The notes under the pieces were generated by a model. That model saw nothing but the letters and a program-made list of their open reading frames with translations. It did not search any database and was not told where the DNA came from. A program made the translations under genes and the position numbers. This document shows, in pieces, positions 44,034 to 55,354 of a DNA stretch of 64,000 nt; within the stretch, counting starts at the first letter, position 1, and each line of letters starts with the position of its first letter. Origin of the DNA: Myxococcus qinghaiensis (GTDB lineage Bacteria; Myxococcota; Myxococcia; Myxococcales; Myxococcaceae); the NCBI RefSeq assembly GCF_024198215.1, contig NZ_JAKCFA010000008.1, forward strand, positions 372,001 through 436,000. The letters are read 5' to 3'.

Positions 44034-44420
44034 TCAGGCCTTGGACAGGAACTGACGGACGGTCTCCGTCAGCTCGTGGTGGGACACCGGCTTCTGGATG
44101 AAGGCGTTGGCGCCCGCCTCCGTGCCGCGCTGGCGCAGGTCCACGCTCTTCTCCGCCGTCAGCAGGAGGATGGGCACGTCGCGAAGCTGCTTGTTGCGGC
44201 TGGCCCGCACCTCCTTGACGAAGGTGATGCCATCCATCCCCGGCATGTTGATGTCCGCGATGACCAGATTCACGGGGACGAGATTGAGGATCTTCAATGC
44301 CCGAGTGGCATCGTCCGCCTCCAGCGCCTCCACTCGGAGGTTCATGAGGTAGATTTTGACGATGTTCCGAACGGTCGGGCTGTCGTCCACCAGCAAGACC
44401 TTGGTGCTGTTGGTGCTCAC
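44034..44420 (-). CDS. CheY-like response regulator, first gene of the chemosensory operon
   Basis: This 128-aa receiver has VLLVDDSPTVRNIVKIYL, Asp56 in LVIADINMPGMDGITF, Thr in ILLLTAEKS and Lys in FIQKPVSHHE. All functional residues are intact and there is no output domain. It starts at GTG 44420 with AGGAG about ten bases upstream. As the leading gene of the operon it is the likely output of the CheA kinase. Its target, whether the motility machinery or a non-motility pathway, is unknown; several myxobacterial Che systems control development or gene expression. Confidence 0.92.
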   Translation of the reverse strand: MSTNSTKVLLVDDSPTVRNIVKIYLMNLRVEALEADDATRALKILNLVPVNLVIADINMPGMDGITFVKEVRASRNKQLRDVPILLLTAEKSVDLRQRGTEAGANAFIQKPVSHHELTETVRQFLSKA

Positions 44421-44525
44421 GGTGCCACGGCTCCTGCGCAAAGGCTCGCCCACGCGGCGGGACACCCTCACGAAACGTTGGAGACTCTACCGTGAGGGCT
44501 CACACGGTAGATAGCGGGGGGGACC

Positions 44526-44548
44526 GCCCGCCGTGACAGCAGGCGGGC
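44526..44548 (-). terminator. Hairpin between fabI and the chemosensory operon
   Basis: GCCCGCC (44526-44532) pairs with GGCGGGC (44542-44548) around nine bases. It lies 37 bp past the fabI stop on the same strand. There is no T-run, so termination is only probable. Confidence 0.4.
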
Positions 44549-44584
44549 AGGTGTCGGATGACCTCGGGGTTTGCCTCCTCCGGC

Positions 44585-45418
44585 CTACTCGCTCGGCGGC
44601 TTCGAGGCGGCGGGCTCCGCCCCTTCGTCCGCCTTGAGGTCCACGGGCGGTGCGCCAATGGCGTGATAGCCACCGTCCACGTGGATCATTTCGCCCGTGG
44701 TGGAGGGCAACCAGTCGGACAGCAGGGCGCAGGCGGTCTTGGACACCATGTCGTGGCTGTCCTTGGAGTTCCAGCCCAGGGGGGCCTGCTTGCCCCAGCC
44801 CTGCTCCAGCGCCTTGAAGCCCGGAATCCCCTTGGCGGCCATGGTGGCCAGCGGACCCGCGGCCAGGATGTTCACCCGGATGCCCTTGGGGCCCAAATCC
44901 CGAGCCAGGTAGCGCGCGGTGGACTCCAGCGCCGCCTTGCACACCCCCATCCAGTCATAGATGGGCCACGCCACGTTCTGGTTGTCGAAGTCCAGCGCGA
45001 CGATGGAGCCGCCCGGGGGCATCAGCGGCATGCACGCCACGGCGAGCTCCTTGAGGGAGAACGCGGAGATGCGGAACGCCGTCTGGACACTCTCCCAGGG
45101 CGTGTTGAGGAAGTTGCCGCCCAGGGCGTCGTCCGGGGCATAGCCGATGCTGTGCAGCACCCCGTCCACCCGGCCCCAGCGCTGCTTGAGCGACTCCGTG
45201 AGCGCCGTGAAGTGGGCGGGGTTCGTCACGTCCAGCTCCAGCACCTCGGTCCCCGGCTTGAGGCGCTTGGCGCTCCGCTCGGTGAGGGACTTGGCCCGGC
45301 CAAAGCCGGTGAGGACGATTTCCGCGCCCTGCGCGAGCGCGTGCTCGGCGATGCCGAAGGCGAGGGACTGGGGAGTCAGGACCCCGGTGATGAGCAGCTT
45401 CTTGCCCTGGAGCAGCAT
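44585..45418 (-). CDS. fabI: Enoyl-ACP reductase, InhA-like FabI
   Basis: This 277-aa short-chain dehydrogenase-type enzyme reduces enoyl-ACP with NADH in the last step of fatty-acid elongation. It begins MLLQGKKLLITGVLTPQSLA, the FabI type of Rossmann motif. The active-site region ALDFDNQNVAWPIYDWMGVC followed by KAALES has the YxxMxxxK pair and, with DFD and the MG/WM residues, resembles mycobacterial InhA more than E. coli FabI. The C-terminal 20 residues are a loose polar tail. It is divergent from sucA. A triclosan- or isoniazid-type sensitivity cannot be predicted from this alone. Confidence 0.93.
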   Translation of the reverse strand: MLLQGKKLLITGVLTPQSLAFGIAEHALAQGAEIVLTGFGRAKSLTERSAKRLKPGTEVLELDVTNPAHFTALTESLKQRWGRVDGVLHSIGYAPDDALGGNFLNTPWESVQTAFRISAFSLKELAVACMPLMPPGGSIVALDFDNQNVAWPIYDWMGVCKAALESTARYLARDLGPKGIRVNILAAGPLATMAAKGIPGFKALEQGWGKQAPLGWNSKDSHDMVSKTACALLSDWLPSTTGEMIHVDGGYHAIGAPPVDLKADEGAEPAASKPPSE

Positions 45419-45663
45419 GTTCGGCGGCCTCGTGGGGAGAGGAAGGGGTGGGGAGCGCGCTGTCTAGCACTCCTTTCGCCCGGAACGGGAGGAAGCGGGA
45501 TTCCGGACCTTGAGAATTCCAGGGCTGAAGTTGTGCTCAACAGGGGCATCAATCCTCCTGCTCCCCTGGCCGCGCCAGGACCCCTGGGGTGCCACCGAGG
45601 CTCAACAAAGATGCCGCGAAAAACCCCCAACGGGGCGGCCTTCCAGTAAAAGACGACACCGCC

Positions 45664-48541
45664 ATGGCGAACTTCCAGGACACGTTCCTTTCCGGCGCCA
45701 ACATCGACTTCATCGAGGGGCTCTACGCCCGCTATCTCGAGGACCCCACCAGCGTGGATGCAAGCTGGCGCGAGGTCTTCGAGCGAAACGATGGCGCCGG
45801 CCGTCCCATCTTCAACACGAAGCTGCTGGAGGCCCCCACGCCCGCCGCACCCGCGGGCAAGGCCAATGGCAAGGCTCCTAACATCGCCGCCCAGACGCCC
45901 GCGCCGGCCGCCGCCGCTGTCCCGCCCGCGAGCACCGCGCAGGCCCAGGCGCTGGAGCTGCAGTCGAAGGTGGACCAGGCGCTGTTCGCCTTCCGCCTGC
46001 GCGGCCACCTGCGCGCGAGCCTGGATCCGCTGGGTCGCCCGCGCCCCGCGCTGGAGCACGTGGCGGACGTGGGCATGGTGGACGACAGCCACTTCTCCGC
46101 GCGCGAGCGTGAGCAGGAGGTGGAGAGCAGCAACACCTTCCCGCAGCAGCGCGTGAAGCTTGGCGACCTCCTGTCGCGCCTGCACAAGACGTACACCGGC
46201 AGCATCGGCGTGGAGGTGATGCAGATCCTCGACAGCCAGCGCCGCCGCTGGCTGATGCAGCGGATGGAGCACAGCGAGAACCGCACGGACTTCTCCGTGG
46301 AGGACCAGCGCCACCTGCTCACCAAGCTCTCCTACGCGGAGGGCTTCGAGAACTTCCTCCACACCAAGTACGTGGGCGCCAAGCGCTTCAGCCTGGACGG
46401 TGGAGAGGCGCTCATCCCGATGCTGGATGCCATCGCCGAGGTCGGCGCCGGCATGGGCCTGAAGGAAGTCGTCATCGGCATGGCCCACCGCGGCCGCCTC
46501 AACGTGCTGACGAACATCCTGGGCAAGCAGCCCAGCCAGATCTTCAGCGAGTTCGACGGCCCCAAGGACCCCAAGGCGTACCTGGGCCGCGGCGACGTGA
46601 AGTACCACATGGGCTTCTCGTCGGACCACACCACGCGCCAGGGCAAGAACGTGCACCTGTCGCTGGCCTTCAATCCCAGCCACCTGGAGGCCGTCAATCC
46701 GGTGGTGGAGGGCCGCGTGCGCGCCAAGCAGGAGCGCGGCGGGGACACCGAGCGCGTGGGCGTGATGCCCCTGCTCATCCACGGCGACGCGGCCTTCATG
46801 GGCCAGGGCGTCGTCGCGGAGACGCTCAACCTGTCGGGCCTCAAGGGCTACGCCACCGGCGGCACCATCCACGTCGTCATCAACAACCAGGTCGGCTTCA
46901 CCACCGACCCGCATGACTCCCGCTCCTCCATCTACGCGACGGCCATCGCCCAGATGCTGGACATCCCCATCTTCCATGTGAATGGAGATGACCCGGAGGC
47001 GTGCGTCCACGTGGCGCGACTGGCGGCGGAGTACCGGCAGACGTTCCACAGCGACGTGGTCATCGACCTCATCTGCTACCGGCGCTACGGCCACAACGAG
47101 GGTGACGACCCGTCCTTCACCCAGCCGGCGATGTACGACCTCATCCGCAAGCACCCGACGGTGCGCACGCTCTACGCGAAGACGCTGGCGGAGCAGGGGC
47201 GGATTTCGGCGGAGGACTCGGAGGCCATCAAGCAGCGCTGCCTCCAGGAGTTCGACGCGGCGCTCGTCCGCGCGCGCCAGGAGAGCCAGTTCAAGGAGCC
47301 CAGCGCGCTGGAGGGTCTGTGGAAGCCCTACCAGGGCGGCTCGGTGAAGAACGTGCCCCAGGTCGCCACCAGCGTGGACAAGGCGAAGCTGCGCGACGCG
47401 CTCCAGCGGCTGTGCACGGTGCCGGAAGGCTTCCACGTCCACCGCGACGTGGAGCGCACCGTCATCAAGAAGCGCCTGGGCATGCTGGACAGCGAGGAGC
47501 TGCAGTGGAGCGAGGGCGAGACGCTCGCCTACGCCACCCTGCTCGCGGACGGCCACCCGGTGCGCCTGTCCGGACAGGACTGCGAGCGCGGCACGTTCAG
47601 CCACCGCCACGCGGTGCTGCACGACGTGCAGACGGGCGAGGAGTACACGCCGCTCAAGCAGTTCTCCACGGGCCGCGCCAGCTTCCAGGTCGTCAACAGC
47701 GCCCTGTCGGAGATGGGCGTGCTGGGCTTCGAGTACGGCTACAGCCTGGACGTGCCGGACGGCCTCACCATCTGGGAGGCCCAGTTCGGTGACTTCGCCA
47801 ACGGCGCTCAAATCATCATCGACCAGTTCATCGCGGCGGCGGAGAGCAAGTGGCGCCGGCTCAGCGGCATCACCCTGCTGCTCCCGCACAGCTACGAGGG
47901 CCAGGGCCCCGAGCACTCCAGCGCGCGTCTGGAGCGCTTCCTCGACTTGTCCGCCGAGGACAACATCCAGGTCTGCTACCCCACCACGCCCGCGCAGATC
48001 TTCCACCTCCTGCGCCGTCAGGTGTTGCGCCCCGTGCGCAAGCCCCTGGTCATCATGTCGCCCAAGAGCCTGCTGCGCCGCCCGGAGGCGACCAGCAAGC
48101 TGGAGGAGCTGGCCACGGGTGGGTTCCAGGAGGTCATCCTGGACAAGGTCGCCCCCGAGGGCGTGACGCGGCTGCTGCTGTGCAGCGGCAAGGTCTACTA
48201 CGACCTGGTGAAGGCGCGGGACGAGCGCAAGGACGACAGCATCGCCATCGTCCGGCTGGAGCAGCTCTATCCGTTCCCCTTCGACGAGCTGGCCAACCTG
48301 GTGGGCAAGCTGCCGAAGCTCGCGGAGGTGTACTGGGTGCAGGAGGAGCCCCGGAACGCCGGCGCGTGGCACTACATGTTCCCGCGACTGCACGACCTGG
48401 CGTCGTCGCGCTCGCAGCAGCAGGTGAAGTTGGGCTACATCGGCCGCGCGGAGGCCGCCAGCCCCGCCACCGGCTTCCCCAAGACTCACGAAATCGAGCA
48501 GCAGCTCATCATCGAGGAAGCCATCTTCCGAGGGACCAAGA

Positions 48542-48552
<11 letters not shown>
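45664..48552 (+). CDS. sucA: 2-oxoglutarate dehydrogenase E1 component
   Basis: This 962-aa thiamine-diphosphate enzyme decarboxylates 2-oxoglutarate in the TCA cycle. The N-terminal motif [20 protein letters not shown] is the E2-docking segment of bacterial E1o. A Pro/Ala linker (about 55-95) precedes the catalytic part, which has [40 protein letters not shown] (the ThDP GDG-like motif is GDAA), NNQVGFTT and [16 protein letters not shown]. The ATG at 45664 fits the family; an earlier in-frame ATG lacks similarity. It overlaps the E2 gene by 11 bases. No E3 gene is nearby. Confidence 0.96.
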
Positions 48553-49747
<1,195 letters not shown>

Positions 49748-49937
49748 GTTGTCGTTGACGCGCCGCGCCGCGACTTACCAGGGAGGCCCGAGCTCAGTGC
49801 AACTCGGGCATTCCAGGCCGCTGGCTGGACTTCCAGGCGGGCGTTTCACTACAACTGGACATTGTCTCCCGGTCGTCGGGGGGCGGGAAGAACGGGCGGC
49901 TCTCATCACGTCGCCCCGCGAGACTGAAGGAAGTGCA

Positions 49938-50141
49938 ATGGCAACCGGTACCGTGAAGTGGTTCAACGACGCGAAGGGCTTCGGCTTCATCACCCAGGAC
50001 GGCGGGGGTGAGGACGTGTTCTGCCACCACACCGCCATCAACATGGATGGCTTCCGCACCCTCGCCGAGGGTCAGAAGGTGGAGTTCGAAGTGACGCGCG
50101 GCCCCAAGGGCCTGCAGGCGCAGAACGTTCGCGCGGGCTGA
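49938..50141 (+). CDS. Cold-shock domain protein (CspA family)
   Basis: This 67-aa protein has RNP1-like [18 protein letters not shown] and RNP2-like [10 protein letters not shown], then [20 protein letters not shown]. It binds single-stranded RNA/DNA as an RNA chaperone. RNP2 reads VFCHH in place of the common VFVHF, a small departure. The ATG at 49938 follows GAAGGAAG. A leader of up to 190 nt separates it from sucB and could be a regulatory 5' UTR, as in other csp genes. It ends at a hairpin terminator (50189). Confidence 0.95.
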   Translation: MATGTVKWFNDAKGFGFITQDGGGEDVFCHHTAINMDGFRTLAEGQKVEFEVTRGPKGLQAQNVRAG

Positions 50142-50188
50142 AACGTCGTCGCAAGTCCTGGCCCTTCCGCGCGGAGGGCCGATGAACG

Positions 50189-50231
50189 GAGGCCCGCCCC
50201 TGGAGTTGAGGGAACCGGGCCTCTTGCTTTT
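50189..50231 (+). terminator. Terminator after the cold-shock gene
   Basis: GAGGCCCG (50189-50196) pairs perfectly with CGGGCCTC (50216-50223), followed by TTGCTTTTGC. It lies 47 bp past the csp stop and before the convergent peptidase gene. Confidence 0.75.
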
Positions 50232-50281
50232 GCGGGGTATGGACAGGCCCCAGGCGCGAACGCCCGGAGCCCGCAATCACA

Positions 50282-52489
50282 TCACAGGTTCTTCTTGAAG
50301 TGGTCCATGACGCGCTCCCACTGGCGCTCCTTCACCAGCGGGTCCGGCACCATGTGCGTCAGGCCGCTGAGCGGCAGCAGCTCATGGGGCTTGCCGGCGC
50401 GGAAGAGCGCATCGCTGAGCTTGAGCGTGTGGAAGAAGTACACGTTGTCATCCGCGGTGCCGTGGATGAGCAGCAGCTTGCCAATGGGCTTGTCCGTCTT
50501 GGCGTAGGTGAGCAGCGAGCTCTTCTCGTACGCCTCCGGGTGCTCCTGGGGCAGGCCCAGGTAGCGCTCGGTGTAGTGGGTGTCGTAGTCGAGCCAGTCC
50601 ACCACCGGGGCGCCGGCCACCGCGGCCTTGAAGACGTCCGGGCGCTTGAGGGCGGCGAGCGCGGCCATGTAGCCGCCGAAGCTCCAGCCTTCGATGCCCA
50701 CGCGGTTGATGTCGATTTCCGGCAGCTCCTTGGCCAGCTCCTGGATGGCGGCGGCCTGGTCCTCAATGGTGATGGTGGCGAAGTCGTACTTCACCTCGCG
50801 CTCCCAGGCGGAGCCGCGCAGCGGGGTGCCGCGCCCGTCGAACTTCACGACGACAAAGCCGTGGTCCGCCATCCACTGCGGCATCAGGTGCGCCGCCATG
50901 CTGTGGTGGACGACGGTGGTGGTGGGGCCGCCGTACACCTCGACGATGACGGGCAGCTTCTTGCCCGGCTTGAAGTCACGCGGGCGGGTGATGGAGGCCC
51001 AAAAGCGCTTGGGGCCCACCTGCCGCACCTCGGTGTTCGGGATGAAGGGCGGCTCCTGCGCCACCTCGGGCAGCTCGCCCACCTTCGTCCCATCCGCGCG
51101 CAGCACCTGGGTGCGGTTCATGGTCTTCAGGCTGGAGCCGTTGACGACGAGCACGTTGCCGTCGCGTGAGGCGGAGCCGCCTTCGACGCCGTCCTTGTTG
51201 CCCGTCACGCGCTCGGGGGCGCCGCCCGCCTTCACGCGCCACAGGGCGCTCTGCGTGGGGTTGGGGCCGCCGTTGAAGTAGAGGGTGCGGTCCTTCTGGA
51301 CGAAGCGGGACAGGTTGCGGAAGCCCGCGTCCGGCTTCACCACGCTGCGCTCCAGCGAGCCGTCCGCCTTGCGCTGCTCGATTTCGGGGCCGCCGTTGCG
51401 CTCGGTGTACCAGAGGAAGCCGCTGCCATCCTCCAGCCACAGCGGGAAGTCCTGCTCCAGGTTGAGCCAGGCGGAATCCTTCTCCACCAGCAGCTCGCGC
51501 GTCTTGCCCGTGGCGGGGTCCACCGCGAGCAGCTGCTGCTCGGTCTGCACCCGGTTCTGCACCAGGATGGTGAGCGGGGCGCCCTTGGGCCACGTCACGG
51601 TGGCCAGGTACGGGTACCTGGCCGAATCCCACTGGACCCACGTCGTCTTGCCGCCGGTGACGGGGGTGACGCCCAGGCGCACCTTGGCGTTGGGCTTGCC
51701 GGGGCGCGGGTACGCGAAGATTTCGCCGCCGCGCTCGGGGTGCATCACGTCGACGATGGTGAGCTTCTCCACCTCGGCGGTGTCGGACTCGGTGTAGGCC
51801 ACCGACTTCGCGTCCGGGCTCCACCAGTAACCGGAGAAGCGGCTCATCTCCTCCTGGGCGACGAACTCGGCCACGCCGTGCGTCTTCTCGTCGGTGCCGC
51901 CCTTGGTGACTCGCTGCTCCTTGTTGGCGGCGATGTCGATTCGGTAGACGTCATTGTCCCGGACGTAGGCCACCTGCTTGCCGTCCAGGGAGAAGCGCGG
52001 GTCCAGCACGCCGGGGCCCGTCTTCAGCTCCGTCACCTTGCCGCTGGCGCGCTCCACCACGTAGAGGCGGCCGGACAGGGGGATGAGCAGTCGCGTGCCG
52101 TCATCGGAGATCTGGTACGAGGTGAAGCCTCGGGCGCTGACGCGCATGCGCTCGCGGCGGGCCTTCTCCTCGGGGGTGAGCGTCTCGTCGGAGCCCTTGA
52201 GAATCGCCTCGGGGGTGAGGACCTCCTTCGTCTGGCCGGACTCCACGTCGAACGCGTAGAGCGTCTGCACGTTGGAGGTGGCCTGGGTGCGAAGGAAGAG
52301 GACCTGCTTCTCGTCCGGGGTGACGCGGACGCCCACCGGGCGGCCACTCGAGAAGTTGCGAGTCTCCGCGAGCTGTCGCAGGAAGGTGTCTTGCTTTCGC
52401 TCCGTCTGGGACATGGGTAGGGGCTTCATCTCCTGGGCGAGTGCTGACGTGCTCACGAAGAGGAGCGCGGCGGTGAGTACCTGGCGCAT
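50282..52489 (-). CDS. S9-family prolyl oligopeptidase (DPP IV-like)
   Basis: This 735-aa exported peptidase has a signal peptide (MRQVLTAALLFVSTSALAQ), a beta-propeller of the DPP IV type (about 60-480) and an alpha/beta hydrolase domain with Ser603 in GWSFGGYMAALAAL, Asp680 in HGTADDNVYF and His712 in GLTHMVPDP. The spacing Ser-Asp-His is nearly that of mammalian DPP IV. A substrate-binding Glu pair is visible in FVAQEEMSRFSGYWW. It should release N-terminal dipeptides (Xaa-Pro) in the periplasm or outside. The ATG at 52489 gives the signal peptide; an upstream GTG adds an unlikely extension. Confidence 0.93.
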   Translation of the reverse strand: MRQVLTAALLFVSTSALAQEMKPLPMSQTERKQDTFLRQLAETRNFSSGRPVGVRVTPDEKQVLFLRTQATSNVQTLYAFDVESGQTKEVLTPEAILKGSDETLTPEEKARRERMRVSARGFTSYQISDDGTRLLIPLSGRLYVVERASGKVTELKTGPGVLDPRFSLDGKQVAYVRDNDVYRIDIAANKEQRVTKGGTDEKTHGVAEFVAQEEMSRFSGYWWSPDAKSVAYTESDTAEVEKLTIVDVMHPERGGEIFAYPRPGKPNAKVRLGVTPVTGGKTTWVQWDSARYPYLATVTWPKGAPLTILVQNRVQTEQQLLAVDPATGKTRELLVEKDSAWLNLEQDFPLWLEDGSGFLWYTERNGGPEIEQRKADGSLERSVVKPDAGFRNLSRFVQKDRTLYFNGGPNPTQSALWRVKAGGAPERVTGNKDGVEGGSASRDGNVLVVNGSSLKTMNRTQVLRADGTKVGELPEVAQEPPFIPNTEVRQVGPKRFWASITRPRDFKPGKKLPVIVEVYGGPTTTVVHHSMAAHLMPQWMADHGFVVVKFDGRGTPLRGSAWEREVKYDFATITIEDQAAAIQELAKELPEIDINRVGIEGWSFGGYMAALAALKRPDVFKAAVAGAPVVDWLDYDTHYTERYLGLPQEHPEAYEKSSLLTYAKTDKPIGKLLLIHGTADDNVYFFHTLKLSDALFRAGKPHELLPLSGLTHMVPDPLVKERQWERVMDHFKKNL

Positions 52490-52606
52490 GGGTCGTCGAA
52501 ATCCCGCCGGTGGCGGGGCTCCTTTCACGGAAAGGTGCGGGGAAGCCTACACTCGGCCGCCGCGCAAGCTGAGCAAACCCACAACGGACGTGAGGATTCC
52601 CGAGGG

Positions 52607-53383
52607 ATGGAGACTGAAGACGACGCCCTGCGGCACCTGAGGCTGGCGGGCATCATCCGGCTGGGGCTGGGCGGCGGGCGAGGGCCCACGGACGCCTATG
52701 TCTTCGACCCCCATCGGCTGGCCCTCCCCTCGTGGGCGTGTGCCCTCGAAGAGTCAGGCGCCCCTGCCCTCCTGGTGACGCTCGACAGGCACCTGGACGT
52801 GGTGGTGCCCCGAGAGCCCGGGAAGGTGCCGGACCGCTCGGCCGGGCTGCGCGCGCTGGACGAGCACGCCCGCTGGTCGCTGGACGTGCGCAACTACGAC
52901 CACATCCTCGCGGCGATGGAGGCCGGGCTGGTGGGAGACGCCCTGCTGGTGGCCAGGACGCGGCCCCGGGGCTCCTTCGCGGGCGACACCTATGTGGACA
53001 CGAGGGGCCGCCCGCACCGGCTGGTGGCGGTGCCCACCGTGGACCGGGCGTCCGAGGCGTGGAACCACCCCGCGCCCGGTGACGCGGTGCGAGAGGTGCT
53101 GGAGCGCGCGGAGCGGGTGTTGCTCGACGTCGACCTGGACTGCTTCACGTCCTTGAGCGACGCGGACCCGACGACGGTGCTGCCGTGGCCTCGCGCCATC
53201 ATCCGTGAGTTCCTCCTGCCGGAGGGCTCCGAGGACTTCTGGGACGCGGTGCTGAAGCGCACGGTGGCGCTGACGCTCGCGCGAGAGCCACATCACTGCG
53301 GCGGGTTGCTCGCGTCGGGGGAGCTGTTCCGCGACGCGGCGGAGGTGCTGTTCCGCGAGCTGCTGCGCGTCGAGCCGCCGTGA
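52607..53383 (+). CDS. UPF0489-like (arginase-fold related) protein
   Basis: This 258-aa protein has PALLVTLDRHLDVVVP near residue 50, HARWSLDVRNYDHILAAMEA, and RVLLDVDLDCFTSLSDAD near residue 165, then EFLLPEGSEDFW. The pattern of D-x-H-x-D and D-x-D-L-D-x-F resembles UPF0489 proteins, which share the arginase/deacetylase fold with metal-binding Asp/His. The first motif reads LDRHLD. Metal binding is plausible; substrate unknown. It starts at ATG 52607 and is divergent from the S9 peptidase gene by 117 bp. Confidence 0.68.
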   Translation: METEDDALRHLRLAGIIRLGLGGGRGPTDAYVFDPHRLALPSWACALEESGAPALLVTLDRHLDVVVPREPGKVPDRSAGLRALDEHARWSLDVRNYDHILAAMEAGLVGDALLVARTRPRGSFAGDTYVDTRGRPHRLVAVPTVDRASEAWNHPAPGDAVREVLERAERVLLDVDLDCFTSLSDADPTTVLPWPRAIIREFLLPEGSEDFWDAVLKRTVALTLAREPHHCGGLLASGELFRDAAEVLFRELLRVEPP

Positions 53384-53393
53384 GTCGCCGTGC

Positions 53394-55259
53394 CTACAGC
53401 GGCGAATCGAGGAAGCTCGGCCGCAGGTCCGTCACCTGTCCACCAGCGAGGGAGAAGCGACTGCCGATGGGAGGACGGTCCCCGTTGAGCACGTAGCCGA
53501 AGTCGAGCCGGAAGGGCACGACGTTGAACTGGGGGAACAACACGCGCAGGCCCACGCCCACCGACGTCACCATGTCCGGCCTGTCGTTGAACGCGCTGCC
53601 CGAATCCAGGAAGAGCACCCCGCCCACGTGCACCGTTTTGATGACGACGGGCGCGGTGCGGTACTCCACGTTTACCAGCAGCATCCGCTTGCCGGAGTAC
53701 TCATCCGCAGGTGCGCCTCGAAGCCCGTTGCCACCACCCAGCAGCGTGATTCGGTCGAACAGGTCGTCGATATTCACATCCAGCAGGCCCCGCGCGACGA
53801 AGCGTCCGCCCAGAATCTTGGGCGACACCTGTGCCAGCTCCGCGGCCCAGTGGCGGTTGTTCCACGTCGCCCCCTCACCGAGCTGCCGGCGGATGGCGCC
53901 CGAGGCCGACACGGTGGTGAGCGCCTCGCCCCAACGCAGCCGGTAGCGCGCCGCGAGCCCCGCCTCCGTGAAGTGGTTGTCGTCCCCGAATACGGGAGGC
54001 GCGTAGCGCACCGTCGCGGAGACCCAGTGCCCCATCTGGTAGTCCTCCGAGAGGACATACGAGTCCACGTCGCGCAGCACCTCGTACCGGGCCTCGAACG
54101 CGCGCAGGGACAGCGACGCATAGCCCGCGTCCTCCGCGCGCGGCAGGTAGTTGCGACGGAACCAGTCGGCCTGTCCCTCCGTCAGCATCGACGAGGACGG
54201 TGGCGTGTAACCGTAGTGGTACGCGCCCAGCGAGCCGCTCACGTTCCACTTGTAGCGCAGGCCATACGAGCGCGTGTACGAGGCCGCGCCGGCGACCTCC
54301 TCCGTCCGGTACACGTACGGCACCGTCGGACCATCGGGATACGGCAGCTGCCAGATCTCCGCGCCCCGATAGATGCGATTGGTCTCCACGTTCCACGCGA
54401 CGGACGTGCTCACGCTCCACGGCGTGGACAGCGAATACAGCGGACGGCTGACGGAGAAACTTCCGCGCGAGCCTTCGGCCTTGCCACTCTCGCGGCCGAT
54501 GATGAGGGCGATGGACTCGCTCAGGGACCAGCGACTGCCGAGCACGCGTGGGTCGGTGTAGCTCTGGCCGAAGCTCAGCGTGTCCAGGCGCAGCGTGAAG
54601 TCGAGCGCCAGCTTCTTGCCCCGCCCCAGGAAGTTCTGCTCCGTGCCCTGGAGCCGCAGGTACTGCAGCAGCGAGCCCACCGCGGAGAAGTCGCTGTTGA
54701 GGCGCAGCGACCAGATGTCCTTGGTGACGACGAGCAGCGCCACCGTCCCGGGCACCTTCCCCTTCACCGGGACGATGCGCACCACGGAGAACAAGCGCAG
54801 GCTCCGCAGGTTGCGCGCCGTCTCGTCCGCGAGCCGCGTGGAGTACGGCTGTCCCGGTGGCAGCAACACCTCGCGCCGGACGACCTCCTCGCGGGTGCGG
54901 ATGTGGAACATGTTGAGGAAGTTCGGATACGGGTCGCTCTCCGCGACCACCTCCTCGGTGTCGACGAGGACTTCGGCCAGCGGCAGGCCCTCGGGAGAGG
55001 GCTCCATCTGACGGCCATGTCGAATCAGGGCCTCGACGATGAGGGCTTCCTCGTAGTTCTCCTGGGAGAGGCCCGGAGGACGCGACGGCGCGGGCTCCAC
55101 CGCTGTCCCCGCTGGCGCCTTCTCGCCTTCCTCCGTCGCACGAGTCTCCTGCTGAGCCGGAGATGCGACGACGGGAGCCGGCGTCTCGGCGACGGGCTCC
55201 GCCTGGAGCGAGGTCAGGGTGAGCGGAACGACGATGAGGACGAGCAGCGGGAGCGCCAC
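53394..55259 (-). CDS. BamA/TamA-like outer-membrane beta-barrel protein
   Basis: This 621-aa protein starts at GTG 55259 with a signal-like segment (LPLLVLIVVPLTLTSLQA), a Pro/Glu-rich part, a POTRA-like domain (REVLLPPGQPYSTRLADETA, RNLRSLRLFSVVRIV, TVALLVVTKDIWSLRLNSDF), then about 400 residues of alternating beta strands. The C-terminal region has GLRGAPADEYSGKRMLLVNV and RTAPVVIKTVHVGGVLFLDS, which match the surface-antigen/BamA barrel signature. It has only one or two POTRA units, so it is not BamA itself. A role in outer-membrane protein insertion or secretion is inferred. Confidence 0.8.
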   Translation of the reverse strand: MALPLLVLIVVPLTLTSLQAEPVAETPAPVVASPAQQETRATEEGEKAPAGTAVEPAPSRPPGLSQENYEEALIVEALIRHGRQMEPSPEGLPLAEVLVDTEEVVAESDPYPNFLNMFHIRTREEVVRREVLLPPGQPYSTRLADETARNLRSLRLFSVVRIVPVKGKVPGTVALLVVTKDIWSLRLNSDFSAVGSLLQYLRLQGTEQNFLGRGKKLALDFTLRLDTLSFGQSYTDPRVLGSRWSLSESIALIIGRESGKAEGSRGSFSVSRPLYSLSTPWSVSTSVAWNVETNRIYRGAEIWQLPYPDGPTVPYVYRTEEVAGAASYTRSYGLRYKWNVSGSLGAYHYGYTPPSSSMLTEGQADWFRRNYLPRAEDAGYASLSLRAFEARYEVLRDVDSYVLSEDYQMGHWVSATVRYAPPVFGDDNHFTEAGLAARYRLRWGEALTTVSASGAIRRQLGEGATWNNRHWAAELAQVSPKILGGRFVARGLLDVNIDDLFDRITLLGGGNGLRGAPADEYSGKRMLLVNVEYRTAPVVIKTVHVGGVLFLDSGSAFNDRPDMVTSVGVGLRVLFPQFNVVPFRLDFGYVLNGDRPPIGSRFSLAGGQVTDLRPSFLDSPL

Positions 55260-55354
55260 GCCGCCATCCTGGCATGCGCGGACTTCCTTGCGAGCATCTT
55301 CATCGCGGGGCCCCCTGGATTGCGGAGCGAAATGCCGACTGCCATCCTCGCCGG

